In this document: piece by piece, positions 29,001-36,668 of the stretch | How the letters are laid out: every line of letters starts with the position of its first letter | Numbering within the stretch: position 1 is the first letter of the stretch | Assembly: GCF_947499295.1 (NCBI RefSeq) | Contig: NZ_CANMNP010000021.1 | Location: 66,092-112,999, forward strand | From: an uncultured Roseibium sp. | GTDB taxonomy: Bacteria > Pseudomonadota > Alphaproteobacteria > Rhizobiales > Stappiaceae | Reading direction: 5' to 3' | Length of the DNA stretch: 46,908 nt | Notes under the pieces: generated by a model | The model's input: only the letters and a program-made list of their open reading frames with translations | Database searches by the model: none | What the model was told of the DNA's origin: nothing | Program-made: the position numbers and the translations under genes

Positions 29001-30360
29001 GCAGAAGATCGTTACCAGCGCCTCCATAAAGTGTGTCGTGTCCGTCTAAGAATGGCCGGATTTGCGTTTCCCAGACAGTCAACCAGCCGGGACCGTCTGA
29101 AGCAAACATGTGTTCATAGCTAGCAAGGCTTACATCAGACCCATCAAGAATATCATCGCCTTCACCTCCGAAGAGGTGGTCGTTCTCGAGCCCTCCACGA
29201 AGCAAATCGTTTCCTTGTCCTCCATCAACATAATCATCGCCGCGCTGCCCCCATAGAGTATCAGCACCATCCCCTCCAAATACGATATCTGCGCCGTTAC
29301 CCGCATAAACGGAGTCGTTCCCTGCAGCTGATTCAATTTGCTCATCGCCGCTTCCCAAGACAAGCAAGTCTCGTTCTGCGGTCGCAGTTTGGCTAATTGA
29401 AATAACGGGTTCGGCAACCTGTTGAGGATCAATGTCGTTCCCCGTTAACACACCATCGTTAACACCGTCGTTGAGCTTATCTCCGGTGTATTCGCCCTCA
29501 TCGGCATATTGTGTAAAGAATCGCCGAGCGTCGGCATATAGCTGCGAATTTGGATCACCCAAAGAGTTGGGATCACCAATTTCACCCATCATCTGGTAGA
29601 TGCGTTCTGAAAAAGTGTTGCCAAATAGGGGCCCGAACACGTTGTCGTAAACATGTGGATCCCAGTCAAGGACCGAGGTACCCACGTCCGCCAACAAGTC
29701 ATTGGCTGGTTCAGAAATGAACGTAGCGGTAGTCCTGCCGTCAGAATCTACAACAATATGGCCGCCGTTGACTTCCAATATCGTATAACCGTCGACGCCT
29801 TCGAAATCAGATAGTTGCTTCCCAGCATAGGGAGCGAAATACAATGAACGAAAGGCAGCCCACGCACCGGGCGCTCCTTGGTATAATTCAAACCATTCTT
29901 GCGTCCAACTCAGATTCGGATTGTCCTTGAGAGCCTTCAATAAATTTCCTGGAAAAAGCTCCCCGTGCCCAAATCTATCCCATGTATCAACAGCGGACGA
30001 AAAGTGCTGTTGCTCTGTTAGATATCCTGTACCATCGTTTTCATTGATGTCTGTTTTTATCTTCTCAAATATATCTAGGGCGATTTGCTGAGATATATTG
30101 TATATGCCAGCGTACTTATTAGGGTTTTCATTTTGGAGTATCCAGTTTGCTGCAAGAGCAGCACCTCCAACTGTATCGCTAAAAGTTGAAATCTTTGCGG
30201 TAAGTCGAGAGTCGGCAACGTTGGCCATCTCACCATAAAGAAAATGAAACGCTCCTCGATCTCCAGATGTCACAAGATCTTCAAGTATTTGAAGTTCTTC
30301 ACCATGGAGAATAAGTTCACCAGTCTCAGTGAGATTTTCATTGAAATTTTTGAAGTTCAA
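23089..30360 (-). CDS. Second giant RTX protein with cadherin-like and PPC-like repeats
   Basis: About 2423 residues. Residues 1-325 form an unrecognised domain. Two RTX blocks follow (about 330-530 and 735-1100), separated by about 200 residues of haemolysin-related type. About 1140-1625 are four He_PIG/cadherin-like repeats with one VCBS-like repeat (...SGTPPQDYNGT..). About 1625-2318 are six PPC-like repeats (GDHDWYAVQL ... ENPYLWLRD ... SGTYYLDA), then an RTX-type end closing LHQDDFQLV. The last ~95 residues closely resemble those of the 15283-6554 protein. It has no Hint domain. TTG 30360 is chosen: GGAGAGA lies just upstream and the codon overlaps the preceding stop (TTGA). TTG 30375 is the alternative. 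Such proteins are type I-secreted adhesins or enzyme scaffolds; no catalytic motif seen. Confidence 0.88.
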   Translation of the reverse strand: MNFKNFNENLTETGELILHGEELQILEDLVTSGDRGAFHFLYGEMANVADSRLTAKISTFSDTVGGAALAANWILQNENPNKYAGIYNISQQIALDIFEKIKTDINENDGTGYLTEQQHFSSAVDTWDRFGHGELFPGNLLKALKDNPNLSWTQEWFELYQGAPGAWAAFRSLYFAPYAGKQLSDFEGVDGYTILEVNGGHIVVDSDGRTTATFISEPANDLLADVGTSVLDWDPHVYDNVFGPLFGNTFSERIYQMMGEIGDPNSLGDPNSQLYADARRFFTQYADEGEYTGDKLNDGVNDGVLTGNDIDPQQVAEPVISISQTATAERDLLVLGSGDEQIESAAGNDSVYAGNGADIVFGGDGADTLWGQRGDDYVDGGQGNDLLRGGLENDHLFGGEGDDILDGSDVSLASYEHMFASDGPGWLTVWETQIRPFLDGHDTLYGGAGNDLLLGGFGSDTLFDAGVAAFAGDEISPDDPALLAYDTGNDTLLGGGGSDLLVYTGGTDTFVGDTGDDTYIVSGELAANKQSTDKLTIRLSEDVNDEKTWFGHDRVIGNGIGVHQIVFEGLNRSDVTFSFEFEEILYDELSEDVQQYFAGFHGIENIDLGTYPIYGMQGRLAITVNATGSSIYFDNVGGAYIGGSNSTSGLYFEPLIFTQTWAVFEDGSYFDWTNEVGLENSQIKPINTMLADVVDDAPDSMQEERQSAPSLPKPEEDGTSGTDYMIGNDLDNILNAGSGDDFLAGGDGADTLNGGDGSDHLNGGEGFDTIEFSGATEAVGLDLAQGQGHSGQANGDRYISIEKVIGTDFSDGIIGNQGSVGTVLYGMGGDDWLSAKRGASGDFVAYGGDGDDDINAYDNANTRLDGGAGNDRILSSVGSDLVYGGEGDDRLFASASNDLYDGGDGFDVLTAVSQFNPYSKFYVDLEQGIYADYGSNNLINPDYVVVGQNVLVSIEGYIGKYGLDLVLGSSIDNLIDGGHGDDTLYGRGGNDELFGGKSDDKLYGEEGDDQLSGGYQDDQLFGGGGSDTYYFGEDDGDDVIVENGSASDIDTLEFTGSNLEVSDVSFNIVGDDEKDLRITVLDTGSTVLIEDQFESLTDNDVNVERIVFSDGTVWDEDAIWAAAVAGTQSNLAPVQNLPIKDQWVNAGESRYLLILSETFSDPENSPLTVSVTLEDGSPLPNWMSYSPGERKFKANPPEDISGDFVVKVTANDGLRSTSTNFELKVHALGQGPTEDYQTAEATAITISKYDVLAIYVDFWGDLELISVGGAQNGTVSLNGNGDIVFVPDANFSGVAQFDYTVSSGASQAQGSFTIGVGDVEPNSAPTVSSVLSDYSIDEDFAWNFTVPVDTFSDADSDTLTLSATLADDSALPSWLSFDALTRTFSGTPPQDYNGTMSLKVVASDGLASAEQVFDLVVNAVNDAPVVENAIADQAGIEDAAWSFEVPANAFSDVDGDTLTLTVTLADDSALPSWLIFDAATRTFSGTPPQDYNGTVSLKVVASDGLASVDQVFDLVINPVNDAPIVANSIVEQSGAEDTSWSFVVPGDVFSDVDGDALTFSASLADGSALPEWLSFDPTTSSFSGTPPQGSNGILALKVTASDGSLSVDASFDLVVVSSSTDVGESISTAAVLSDLTVPIAGTIDVASDHDWYEVQLESGSLYRISMRGLDSGGGTLENPFLWLHDATGTEIAYDSDGGTGRDAFLEYRVDQTGTYYVDAGAWSNETGTFTLAIEHYANEIGDTVATAASNSLNGSISGSIDYAGDHDWYAVQLQAGTLYRFEHRGVASNGGTLENPCLQLRDESGAEVAYDSDGGTGHDALLEFSATQSGTYYIDVLAWSDGTGTYTLDVQSFSDQVGDSVGTASLGGPNTTIEGAIEFAADRDWYEIQLEVGAVYRFYMRGTDSDGGTLANPYLELYDASGTEVAYDSDGAGGHEALLEYRATQTGTYYINARAWSDGVGTYTLETAHYATEVGNTPSTAGVSDLSSTITSAIDYSGDHDWYEAELVAGTLYRFYMRGTDTGGGTLENPYLWLRDALGAEIAYDSDGGVGHEALLEYTATQSGTYYLDAGAWSDGTGTYTIEHLNASDQIGDTVATAALFGAGDSVRGEIETSGDHDWYAIDLQADTTYFFDLRGAPSAAGTLADAGLTLRDASGSELKFDDDRGAGTDSRIEYKTTSAGTYYLDASGVSNKVGTFVLEVETGSDKIADAIPFGTGASVFGEIASDGDSVWYAISLEAGTSYQFDMLGTPSSGGTISDGMLALRDADGHELSVNDDGGLDLDARIQYQATATGTYYLEAMGVSDKTGTFTLSAYVSEGSGTAGADRIVSGQANELFFGDAGSDIFVFQSGGNGHDAISDFVAGATSDDVIEFATGLFADFADVLASATDDGSDTLVSIDADNSLTLRNVLVTDLHQDDFQLV

Positions 30361-30980
30361 CTTCTCTCTCCACAATCAATCAGTTTGTCTTTGAAGAAAT
30401 TTTCGGCGATGAGCGCCACATCTTTCCAATGTGACAATTCTCGCTTGGGAAAATTAACTTGTGCGACCCAGCCATTATTCATGTAGTTGCGCAACGAACA
30501 CTTCAGTACTTTGGGATTTTCGGCACAACTTATTCTTACAGTGGCAAATGGATCTGCTGTTGTGTCTGGAACAAAACTTCTATGGGAGCTTGTAATAGGG
30601 CATGACTCATTGCCGTCCTTAGATTGCTCGACTAATCCAAATCGATATGGCTTTGTTGGACATGCTAAATCTTGAGGAGTTAACCTACTCGCCAGCCTCT
30701 CACGTACAGGTTCTTGAAATTTGTCGAACCGAACCGAGAGACTGCTAGAGTGGTCATCAGAAGACGAATTCTGTAACTGCACCTTAAAGAGCGGTGAGCC
30801 ACGTGTAGAAAAATAATTGCCTTCTGGAAATTCTACTGAACCCTTTTTGTGCTTCAGGCAGGCACCGTCATACTCATACACCGCATACCCCAGCCAAGAA
30901 TCGTACACGTGATATGCGGCGTAGGCGATCAGTGTCAGAGCGATAAAATGTCTAAGTGATAAGGATGTGATCCCTCTCAT
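30357..30980 (-). CDS. Membrane-anchored protein coupled to the second RTX gene
   Basis: A 207-residue protein with one N-terminal hydrophobic anchor (FIALTLIAYAAYHVYDSWLG, about residues 12-31) and a periplasmic domain containing six cysteines (e.g. ACLKHKKG, LACPTKPYRFG, RISCAEN, KCSLRN, DCGERS). No family recognised. Its stop codon overlaps the RTX TTG start, so translation is coupled and amounts are linked. The first RTX operon also has a small membrane protein directly before the giant gene, though without sequence similarity. An immunity protein or surface-retention factor would fit; unproven. Confidence 0.7.
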   Translation of the reverse strand: MRGITSLSLRHFIALTLIAYAAYHVYDSWLGYAVYEYDGACLKHKKGSVEFPEGNYFSTRGSPLFKVQLQNSSSDDHSSSLSVRFDKFQEPVRERLASRLTPQDLACPTKPYRFGLVEQSKDGNESCPITSSHRSFVPDTTADPFATVRISCAENPKVLKCSLRNYMNNGWVAQVNFPKRELSHWKDVALIAENFFKDKLIDCGERS

Positions 30981-31488
30981 TTACTTGTCTTCCTGTGACT
31001 ATAAAACACAAGACTGAGATCACTGCTTTTGATAACCGTAATTGCGTAAATTTCTTTTCTCCAGCAACCCTATTTCCAGCACAACCCGAAGTCGACCAAT
31101 AGTAGAAGTGAAAATTTTTTGCAACTCGTATATTTGTTTTGTTGCAAGCAAACTGTCTTGGGAAACTTTTGATGGTAAGTTCGGATCTTTTTCCGACTTG
31201 TGTATCGAAGAAACTATCGCAGAGTATCAAATACTATTGAAGATGACTTTTGGCAAAGACGGTCACCTCTATCGCGAGTTGTAACGAATTTTCCTAAGTA
31301 TTTGACAATGAAAATATTTAATCCAGCACGAAATGACAAATTAAAAACGAATAGATAATTAGCAAAGAGAGCCTCTTTTACATTTTTGTAAGCTCGTGAA
31401 ACTTGAAGACATTCAATTCAATGAATTATCGAAGAGCACTGAGTTGTGCCAGGGAGGTTGGCAAGTGCATTCGCACCGCAACCAGATA
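30981..31488. other. AT-rich gene-free stretch
   Basis: Short frames on both strands lack ribosome sites and family features. It must hold the promoter for the 30980 gene. I see no clear repeats or hairpins. Confidence 0.4.
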
Positions 31489-31767
31489 TCAAGGTTTTGT
31501 GTAAGACGGTGTGTCTTGAGTCTGCTCTGCGGACCAAGAAAGCAGCTCGTCAATCACCAGATGTGGATCATAGTCGAGCGCACGGCAGATCGCTAAAAAC
31601 TCATGAACGTCTAGCGTCTTCTGACCGGACTCATACCGCGTGATGAAACTCTGGTTCCGTGAAATCAACTCCGCCAGATCTTTTTGGTGCAGCTCCTTAC
31701 GAACTCGCTCCCGCCGGAGAATGGCGCAAAGTCGTTGATTGTTATCGCTGTACAGGCTTTTCGACAT
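31489..31767 (-). CDS. XRE-family helix-turn-helix regulator
   Basis: A 92-residue, single-domain regulator. The helix-turn-helix is LHQKDLAELISRNQSFITRYESGQKTLDVHEFLAICRALDYDP, the Cro/C1-type pattern with the recognition helix SQSFI..YESG. The C terminus is short and polar. Divergent from the small secreted gene at 31903, so the 135 bp between probably carry its operator. Small XRE proteins on islands are often self-repressors or antitoxin-like, but no partner toxin is visible beside it. Confidence 0.85.
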   Translation of the reverse strand: MSKSLYSDNNQRLCAILRRERVRKELHQKDLAELISRNQSFITRYESGQKTLDVHEFLAICRALDYDPHLVIDELLSWSAEQTQDTPSYTKP

Positions 31768-31902
31768 GGCTGACTCGCAGGCGCGTTGACAGCCGGAAAA
31801 ATGCTATATATCACTCTATATGCGATTTTCGCGTATATACGCGTTATTTCACTTCAGCGGATTTTCCGCTCTCGCCACCCTTTCGCTGCTGGAGACCCTC
31901 TC

Positions 31903-32220
31903 ATGCGCCTGTTCCTCTTCCTCGCTATCTTTACGCTTTCCGCCGTCTCTGCCAACGCAACCACCACTTTCATCGTTGAAGGCAAGAGACCTGCTGCTTG
32001 CTCCCAGTACGAACAATACGTCGCGTTTCTGGACCGCAAAGCCGCCGAACGCGTCGCCGCCGCTGGCTACGAACGCTTTATTATTCACCAGGGAAGTGTT
32101 GGAAACACCAACCATTACAGCCTGACTGTTGAAGCTTTGCCACGCGGCTACTCGGTCAGTCCTGGCAATCGGGTCATGAACGTGCAGTCAGTACTGAGCG
32201 GCCCCCATTATTGCAGATAA
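31903..32220 (+). CDS. Small secreted protein
   Basis: A 105-residue protein with a signal peptide (MRLFLFLAIFTLSAVSANA). GGAGA lies 8 nt before ATG 31903; the frame further upstream adds a leader that is probably not translated. Two cysteines in the mature part (PAACSQYEQY; PHYC). No family recognised. Confidence 0.6.
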   Translation: MRLFLFLAIFTLSAVSANATTTFIVEGKRPAACSQYEQYVAFLDRKAAERVAAAGYERFIIHQGSVGNTNHYSLTVEALPRGYSVSPGNRVMNVQSVLSGPHYCR

Positions 32221-32421
32221 CAGACAGCGTTGTTCGCTGGTACTCGTTTGGTCTGATCGCGCCAATTCTATTTGCTGCGACCATTTTTACAATTTTCCAG
32301 CGTTAGAGACAGAGTAAAGAGTGGCTGAGCTCAATGCAATTTATAAGTGAAATATTTAGTTGCCTGATATGAAAAACCAAATAACCTCTTCAGCTGCTTC
32401 AAGGCTGGAGGAAAATAAAAG

Positions 32422-33066
32422 ATGGCTGCAAAGGGTGCCGAAGATAAGGACTACATACTCGAATTTTTGGACAGCGAATACAGGGAACTAAACAACAATT
32501 TAAGAGAGTGCTGGAAGTATATTTCTGAATTACTAAAGACTTTTTTATACATACAGATAATATTGATTTCCCTTATATTTTTAGGCGGGGGGATATTAAA
32601 AGTCGAAGGCGTAGTCATAAAGAGCGAAAAAACCGTCATTATAGATAACAACTCAAACTCTCTGAATGCCGAGATGGAAAATCCTTCTAAAGCACTGCCC
32701 CACATTAACGCTGCAGTTGATTTATTAAGACAACTATCCATCATCCCCCTGCTTTTACTGGGTTTTGGCAGCTCTGTAGGCGCAATTGTGCAGAACAGCC
32801 GCCTTTTTAGTAATGCAAAAAAACTTGTTCGCAGAGCTGCGTACCTTGAGGAATTGGCTGGATTTCCAATCGATAATCGTGAAAGCGATCACGACACCAC
32901 ACTCCCCACACTCCCCTCAGGTAAATTGCTATCTCGAGAGCTGTATTCAGATGACAAACAATTTAATCTTAAGAATTGGCTCACGTTTACCTATCTATCA
33001 TTCTGCTCTTTGTGGGTGATATCTGCGATAATACTCGCATTTTCAACAAAGTTATTTTCTTTGTAA
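32422..33066 (+). CDS. Three-helix membrane protein of unknown function
   Basis: A 214-residue AT-rich gene. Membrane segments lie about residues 38-58, 103-125 and 187-209, after a charged helical start (EYRELNNNLRECWKYISELL). The AT-rich base use contrasts with ParB and integrase, suggesting separate origin. GGAGG lies 10 nt before the ATG. No family recognised; 160 bp before the PAP2 gene on the same strand, so a shared transcript is possible. Confidence 0.6.
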   Translation: MAAKGAEDKDYILEFLDSEYRELNNNLRECWKYISELLKTFLYIQIILISLIFLGGGILKVEGVVIKSEKTVIIDNNSNSLNAEMENPSKALPHINAAVDLLRQLSIIPLLLLGFGSSVGAIVQNSRLFSNAKKLVRRAAYLEELAGFPIDNRESDHDTTLPTLPSGKLLSRELYSDDKQFNLKNWLTFTYLSFCSLWVISAIILAFSTKLFSL

Positions 33067-33226
33067 CAACTCTCGTTGAGCCGAATTGGGTCTGTTGTCC
33101 TGAAGCCAAATTCCGCTTGCACTTCTCTCAGAACGGCGCATATTTCCACAGCGCCGTTCTGACCATCGATAGAAATGGGTAAGAATAGAACTGTGACCAA
33201 AGACCAACTAAAATAAATCACTACTC

Positions 33227-33886
33227 ATGCTCACCACAACAGAAATATTACTAGCAACTACAATTTCGATAGGGCTTATACTTCTTGGGTATCAAGTCTA
33301 TTTTCTCCCCCAGAAGAAACCACTTAGAAATGTTGTCGTTGGACGTGTGAGTTATTTTGATGAAAGGATTCCATTTGTCCCGTGGTGGGTCTGGATTTAT
33401 TCAGGACTTTACTATCCTTTTATTATCTCCCCCATCCTTGCAATCTCCAGCATGACAGAGTTTTATGTAATTTGCTTTAGCTATTACTTGCTATTATTTT
33501 TTCACGTCGTCATTTCCTACTTTTTCCCAAGAAAAACTCCAACAGAATGGCGAAATTATGAAGTAAAAAGTGCTGCTTCTAGAATGCTGAAGTTTGTTCA
33601 GAGCATCGATAAGGGGGGTAATTGCTATCCGTCGATGCACGTCGCCGTCGCATTTCTTGCGGGCTGGCACTGGTTTTATTATTATCCGGAATTGAGCTGG
33701 ACAACTTACACGATTGCTGGCGTACTCGCGATCATTTCGTTAAGTACATTATTTACAAAACAACATTTTGTTGCAGATATTATACCTGGGGCCTGCCTTG
33801 GAACATTTGCTTTTTTGATCTATAAATTTGCACTTTATGACCATCTATTCAATTATGCTGTCACTTTGCGTCATTGGTTTGTTTAG
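33227..33886 (+). CDS. PAP2-superfamily membrane phosphatase
   Basis: A 219-residue integral membrane protein with PAP2 signatures: CYPSMHVA (motif 2) and LFTKQHFVADIIPG (motif 3, catalytic His and Asp). Motif 1 is weak. Several helices surround them. Members remove phosphate from lipid phosphates or transfer inositol phosphates on the outer face of the inner membrane; AUR1-like members use this arrangement. Weak ribosome site. It is the last gene before the diverged repeat at 33943. Confidence 0.8.
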   Translation: MLTTTEILLATTISIGLILLGYQVYFLPQKKPLRNVVVGRVSYFDERIPFVPWWVWIYSGLYYPFIISPILAISSMTEFYVICFSYYLLLFFHVVISYFFPRKTPTEWRNYEVKSAASRMLKFVQSIDKGGNCYPSMHVAVAFLAGWHWFYYYPELSWTTYTIAGVLAIISLSTLFTKQHFVADIIPGACLGTFAFLIYKFALYDHLFNYAVTLRHWFV

Positions 33887-33942
33887 ATCGGAGGCGTTGC
33901 GGGGCTCCCGCAGAAGGAGTGGTGTAAAGGCGTGCCAGCAGG

Positions 33943-34125
33943 TTGAAGCAGGAAGAAGGGCTTTCCCGCCAAAAAAGAACCGAGCTGCGCCTGGCCCACC
34001 GGACGGGGCAAAACTGTCGCACACTCGCCTGTATAGCCTGAGTCTTCTTCAAGGCCTGCGGCGATACAAGACCTACCAGAAAGGCAGACGGCAAGCCTCT
34101 GCTCGGGAGACCGAACAGCGGCGGA
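33943..34125. repeat. Diverged ~185-bp repeat, copy A
   Basis: Shares ordered blocks with 44624-44812: TTGAAGC, CTTTCCCG, CAAAAAA, GGCCC, CAAGACCT, CTGCTCGGGAGACCG and AGCGGCGG, with drift between. Lies between the PAP2 gene and the convergent ParB gene. Function unknown. Confidence 0.55.
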
Positions 34126-34212
34126 ACACGATTTGTGAGATTTTCAAGCGTTGTGAACCACTCTTCGAATAGCAGCTCGGGCGGGAATACCCGCCCGACC
34201 TACACCGGCTAG

Positions 34213-35925
34213 CTAAGCGCTCTTACGAAGCTCCGCATCACCCGCATCTAGCATGTCCGCCTCTACAACACCATCCTCGCCAAGATAGCACCCCGCCGGG
34301 AACGCCATATACCGAGGTAGCCAGTTTGCCACCTGCGCGCTACGCGCTCCACTCAAACAGTCTTCCAGTATCTTCTTCTGAACCCTGCCCGTCGAGGTCA
34401 GATGGCTCTTGGCAGTCTCTTCCCCGGCAAGCTCGGCCACCATGGCGTTGATAGCCGGTTTATTCCGCAACAGCGTGAAGAAGGTGTCCTGGGGCTGCCA
34501 CGACTGGCGCATGTCGACCGCGAGCAACTGGCCAAGTTCGTCAATCAGTTCACCACCAACTGCGAGGGTTTCAGCCATGGCGAGGGAGAGAATGCGCATC
34601 ACGTCATCGTCGTTCAGTGCCTGCAAACGCGCAAAGACGGCACCAACACCCTCTCGTGCATAGGCACCGTAGGACGACGCCCGCACAAGTGTGCCCTCGT
34701 GGTCACGCCCCAACAGCTCCAGAACAGCGGCGCGTTCGTCGGCGAAGGCCGCTTCTGCCGCGTTGTTTTCCAAGCTGCTGGCAATCGCCGAACTCTCAGC
34801 ACGTCTCGGCTCAGGTTTGACATGCCAAAGTGTGGAACCGGCAACCACATGCGCTACCATCAACCGCAACGCCACGCCGGAATGCTGCAACAGCGCGGTA
34901 CGCACCGCCGCATGACGATGCAGGTCAAGATAGTTTTGCAACGGGCGACTGACCTCGGCCTTGGGTGTCGGTGCCGTGGCTTCGTCACTCCGCCTTCGAC
35001 GGTTCAGTTGCTGTCGGGACAAGACCCCTTCATGGAACGTCACCTCACCATCCGCCGTACAGACGACATGCACGGCACCGCCATCTTCCTTGGCAACCTG
35101 CTCGTAATCCCAACGCTGCCAATACTGCCCCACATCATGCAGCACAACATCGGCCCAACCGCCCGTCCGATACTCTTCAATCCGCGCGGCAATGGCCTTG
35201 TTCTGGAACTCCCAAAAGGTGTCGCTGTCGGCGAAGTAGCTGTCCTCACCGAACAAATCGGTGACGACCGCACCGGGATAGTCGGGCAGGTCGAAAAGGG
35301 TATTGACGGTGGGCACATGCGCCCCACCAAACAGCCAGCTTTTAAGTTGGGGCCCAAGCGGCGCCCATTCATCATCGGAGGTGTGCTTCTTCCACCATGC
35401 CTTTTGCTGACGCGTGGTTGCCATGGTCAGAATACGCAGGGTTGACGCGGCAATCTCATCGCGGCGATAGGCATTGAGGATGGGCGTGTAGAGATTGGCG
35501 ATGGCGAGCCGTTGCTTCACCAGCCGCTCACTCACCCCGAAATGCGCCGCTATGTCCTCACAAGCGCGACCCTGCTTCACCAACGCCGCAAACGCCTGAT
35601 ACTGATCTAATTCATCCATGGGCAATCGCGCGGTGTTTTCGGCAAGGGAAGCCTCAATGGCAACCGCATCATCGCCCTCAGCCATCACCAGACAGGGCAA
35701 CGGCCCTAAATCGCAGCCTTCGGCCAACAGCGCCTGACAAGCAGCAAAGCGCTGCTGCCCGGCGACGATTTCAAAGCCGTCACCATCCGGTCTCACCAAC
35801 AAGGGCTGCAACAGCCCCAAGCTGCGAATGCTGGCCACAAGGTTGGTCACATCCCCACCACCGTGCTTGCGAACATTCAAGCGCGATGCGACCAGTTTGT
35901 TTTGGTCAATGTAGTCAAGTTTCAT
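34213..35925 (-). CDS. ParB/RepB/Spo0J-family partition-type protein
   Basis: A 570-residue protein. Residues about 5-100 are the ParB N-terminal domain (VTNLVASIRSLGLLQPLLVR; the usual GERRxRA box reads GQQRFAA). Residues about 115-165 contain the helix-turn-helix (DIAAHFGVSERLVKQRLAIA). The long C terminus is helical and charged. Typical chromosomal ParB is about 300 residues, so this is the large plasmid/ICE-type form. No ParA is adjacent. A 19-bp inverted repeat lies 125 bp upstream. The role may be stabilising the element's excised form, or transcriptional control, by binding DNA sites (inference). The backbone base use is GC-rich like the integrase. Confidence 0.85.
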   Translation of the reverse strand: MKLDYIDQNKLVASRLNVRKHGGGDVTNLVASIRSLGLLQPLLVRPDGDGFEIVAGQQRFAACQALLAEGCDLGPLPCLVMAEGDDAVAIEASLAENTARLPMDELDQYQAFAALVKQGRACEDIAAHFGVSERLVKQRLAIANLYTPILNAYRRDEIAASTLRILTMATTRQQKAWWKKHTSDDEWAPLGPQLKSWLFGGAHVPTVNTLFDLPDYPGAVVTDLFGEDSYFADSDTFWEFQNKAIAARIEEYRTGGWADVVLHDVGQYWQRWDYEQVAKEDGGAVHVVCTADGEVTFHEGVLSRQQLNRRRRSDEATAPTPKAEVSRPLQNYLDLHRHAAVRTALLQHSGVALRLMVAHVVAGSTLWHVKPEPRRAESSAIASSLENNAAEAAFADERAAVLELLGRDHEGTLVRASSYGAYAREGVGAVFARLQALNDDDVMRILSLAMAETLAVGGELIDELGQLLAVDMRQSWQPQDTFFTLLRNKPAINAMVAELAGEETAKSHLTSTGRVQKKILEDCLSGARSAQVANWLPRYMAFPAGCYLGEDGVVEADMLDAGDAELRKSA

Positions 35926-36049
35926 GGAATTTCTCCCCGTTTTGCTTCAATCCGGCACCCGCGAACGCGGCTGCCGACCCGCTTTCCCTCAATAAAAAGA
36001 GGGGTGCGCATGCACCTCTGCCACGTGGCGAACGCGGGGTTGGGAGGGG

Positions 36050-36123
36050 AAAAGGATAATCGTACCGGATGGTGCGGGCGCACAAGCGCAGCGCGGAGCC
36101 TCGGCCGGTACGATTATCCTTTT
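36050..36123. promoter_or_regulatory. 19-bp perfect inverted repeat upstream of parB-like gene
   Basis: Arms AAAAGGATAATCGTACCGG (36050-36068) and its exact complement (36105-36123), spaced by 36 nt of GC-rich sequence. A related site, CCGGTAGGATTATCG, is at 46855-46869. Could be a ParB-binding site, origin or transfer-related structure. The rest of 35926-36668 shows no gene. Confidence 0.65.
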
Positions 36124-36668
36124 GGGGAGAGAGGGGCAGCGCCCCCGGCTTCCCCATTATTCCGCTAAAAAACTGACACCCAAAATGGGAATACCTCCAT
36201 AGAGGGCAAACAGAGACTTCTCTACTAACGTCAATAGTAGCTAAGGAAGACAAGCGCTTCTAACTAAGTCAACCAACAGTTTGAGATTGGAACTCGGCGG
36301 CCAAGATTTCCCGAGTTAAAGAGAGGCGAACTTTTGCTGTCCCATTTCCCTTACTATATGATTTATTTGACTTTTAACTCGCAAGATCCGATGCGCTGTT
36401 CATATCAGATCAGGGGCAGAATTGCGTGCTTGTCATTGCAGTCGCTCACACCAAAGCGATCAGCGACATTCCTCGTACTAACAGAGTACGAAATGGACTG
36501 GTTGTAAGGAAGAAAGCGCCTATTTGCGCCGGTTATAAAACCATTTTCAGCTCAGAGTAGACAGATTTCAATTTGCACTTGCAATTGATGGTTTTTGTTG
36601 CTTCTATTATCTATCGTCAAAGTAGCAATCAAGATTTTTGAGTGTTTTTTATACGAGGCGGGTTAAAT

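Noticed and set aside
34402..35445. 347-codon plus-strand frame opposite the parB-like gene
   Set aside because: Antisense to a well-supported ParB coding sequence; arises from high GC at third positions.
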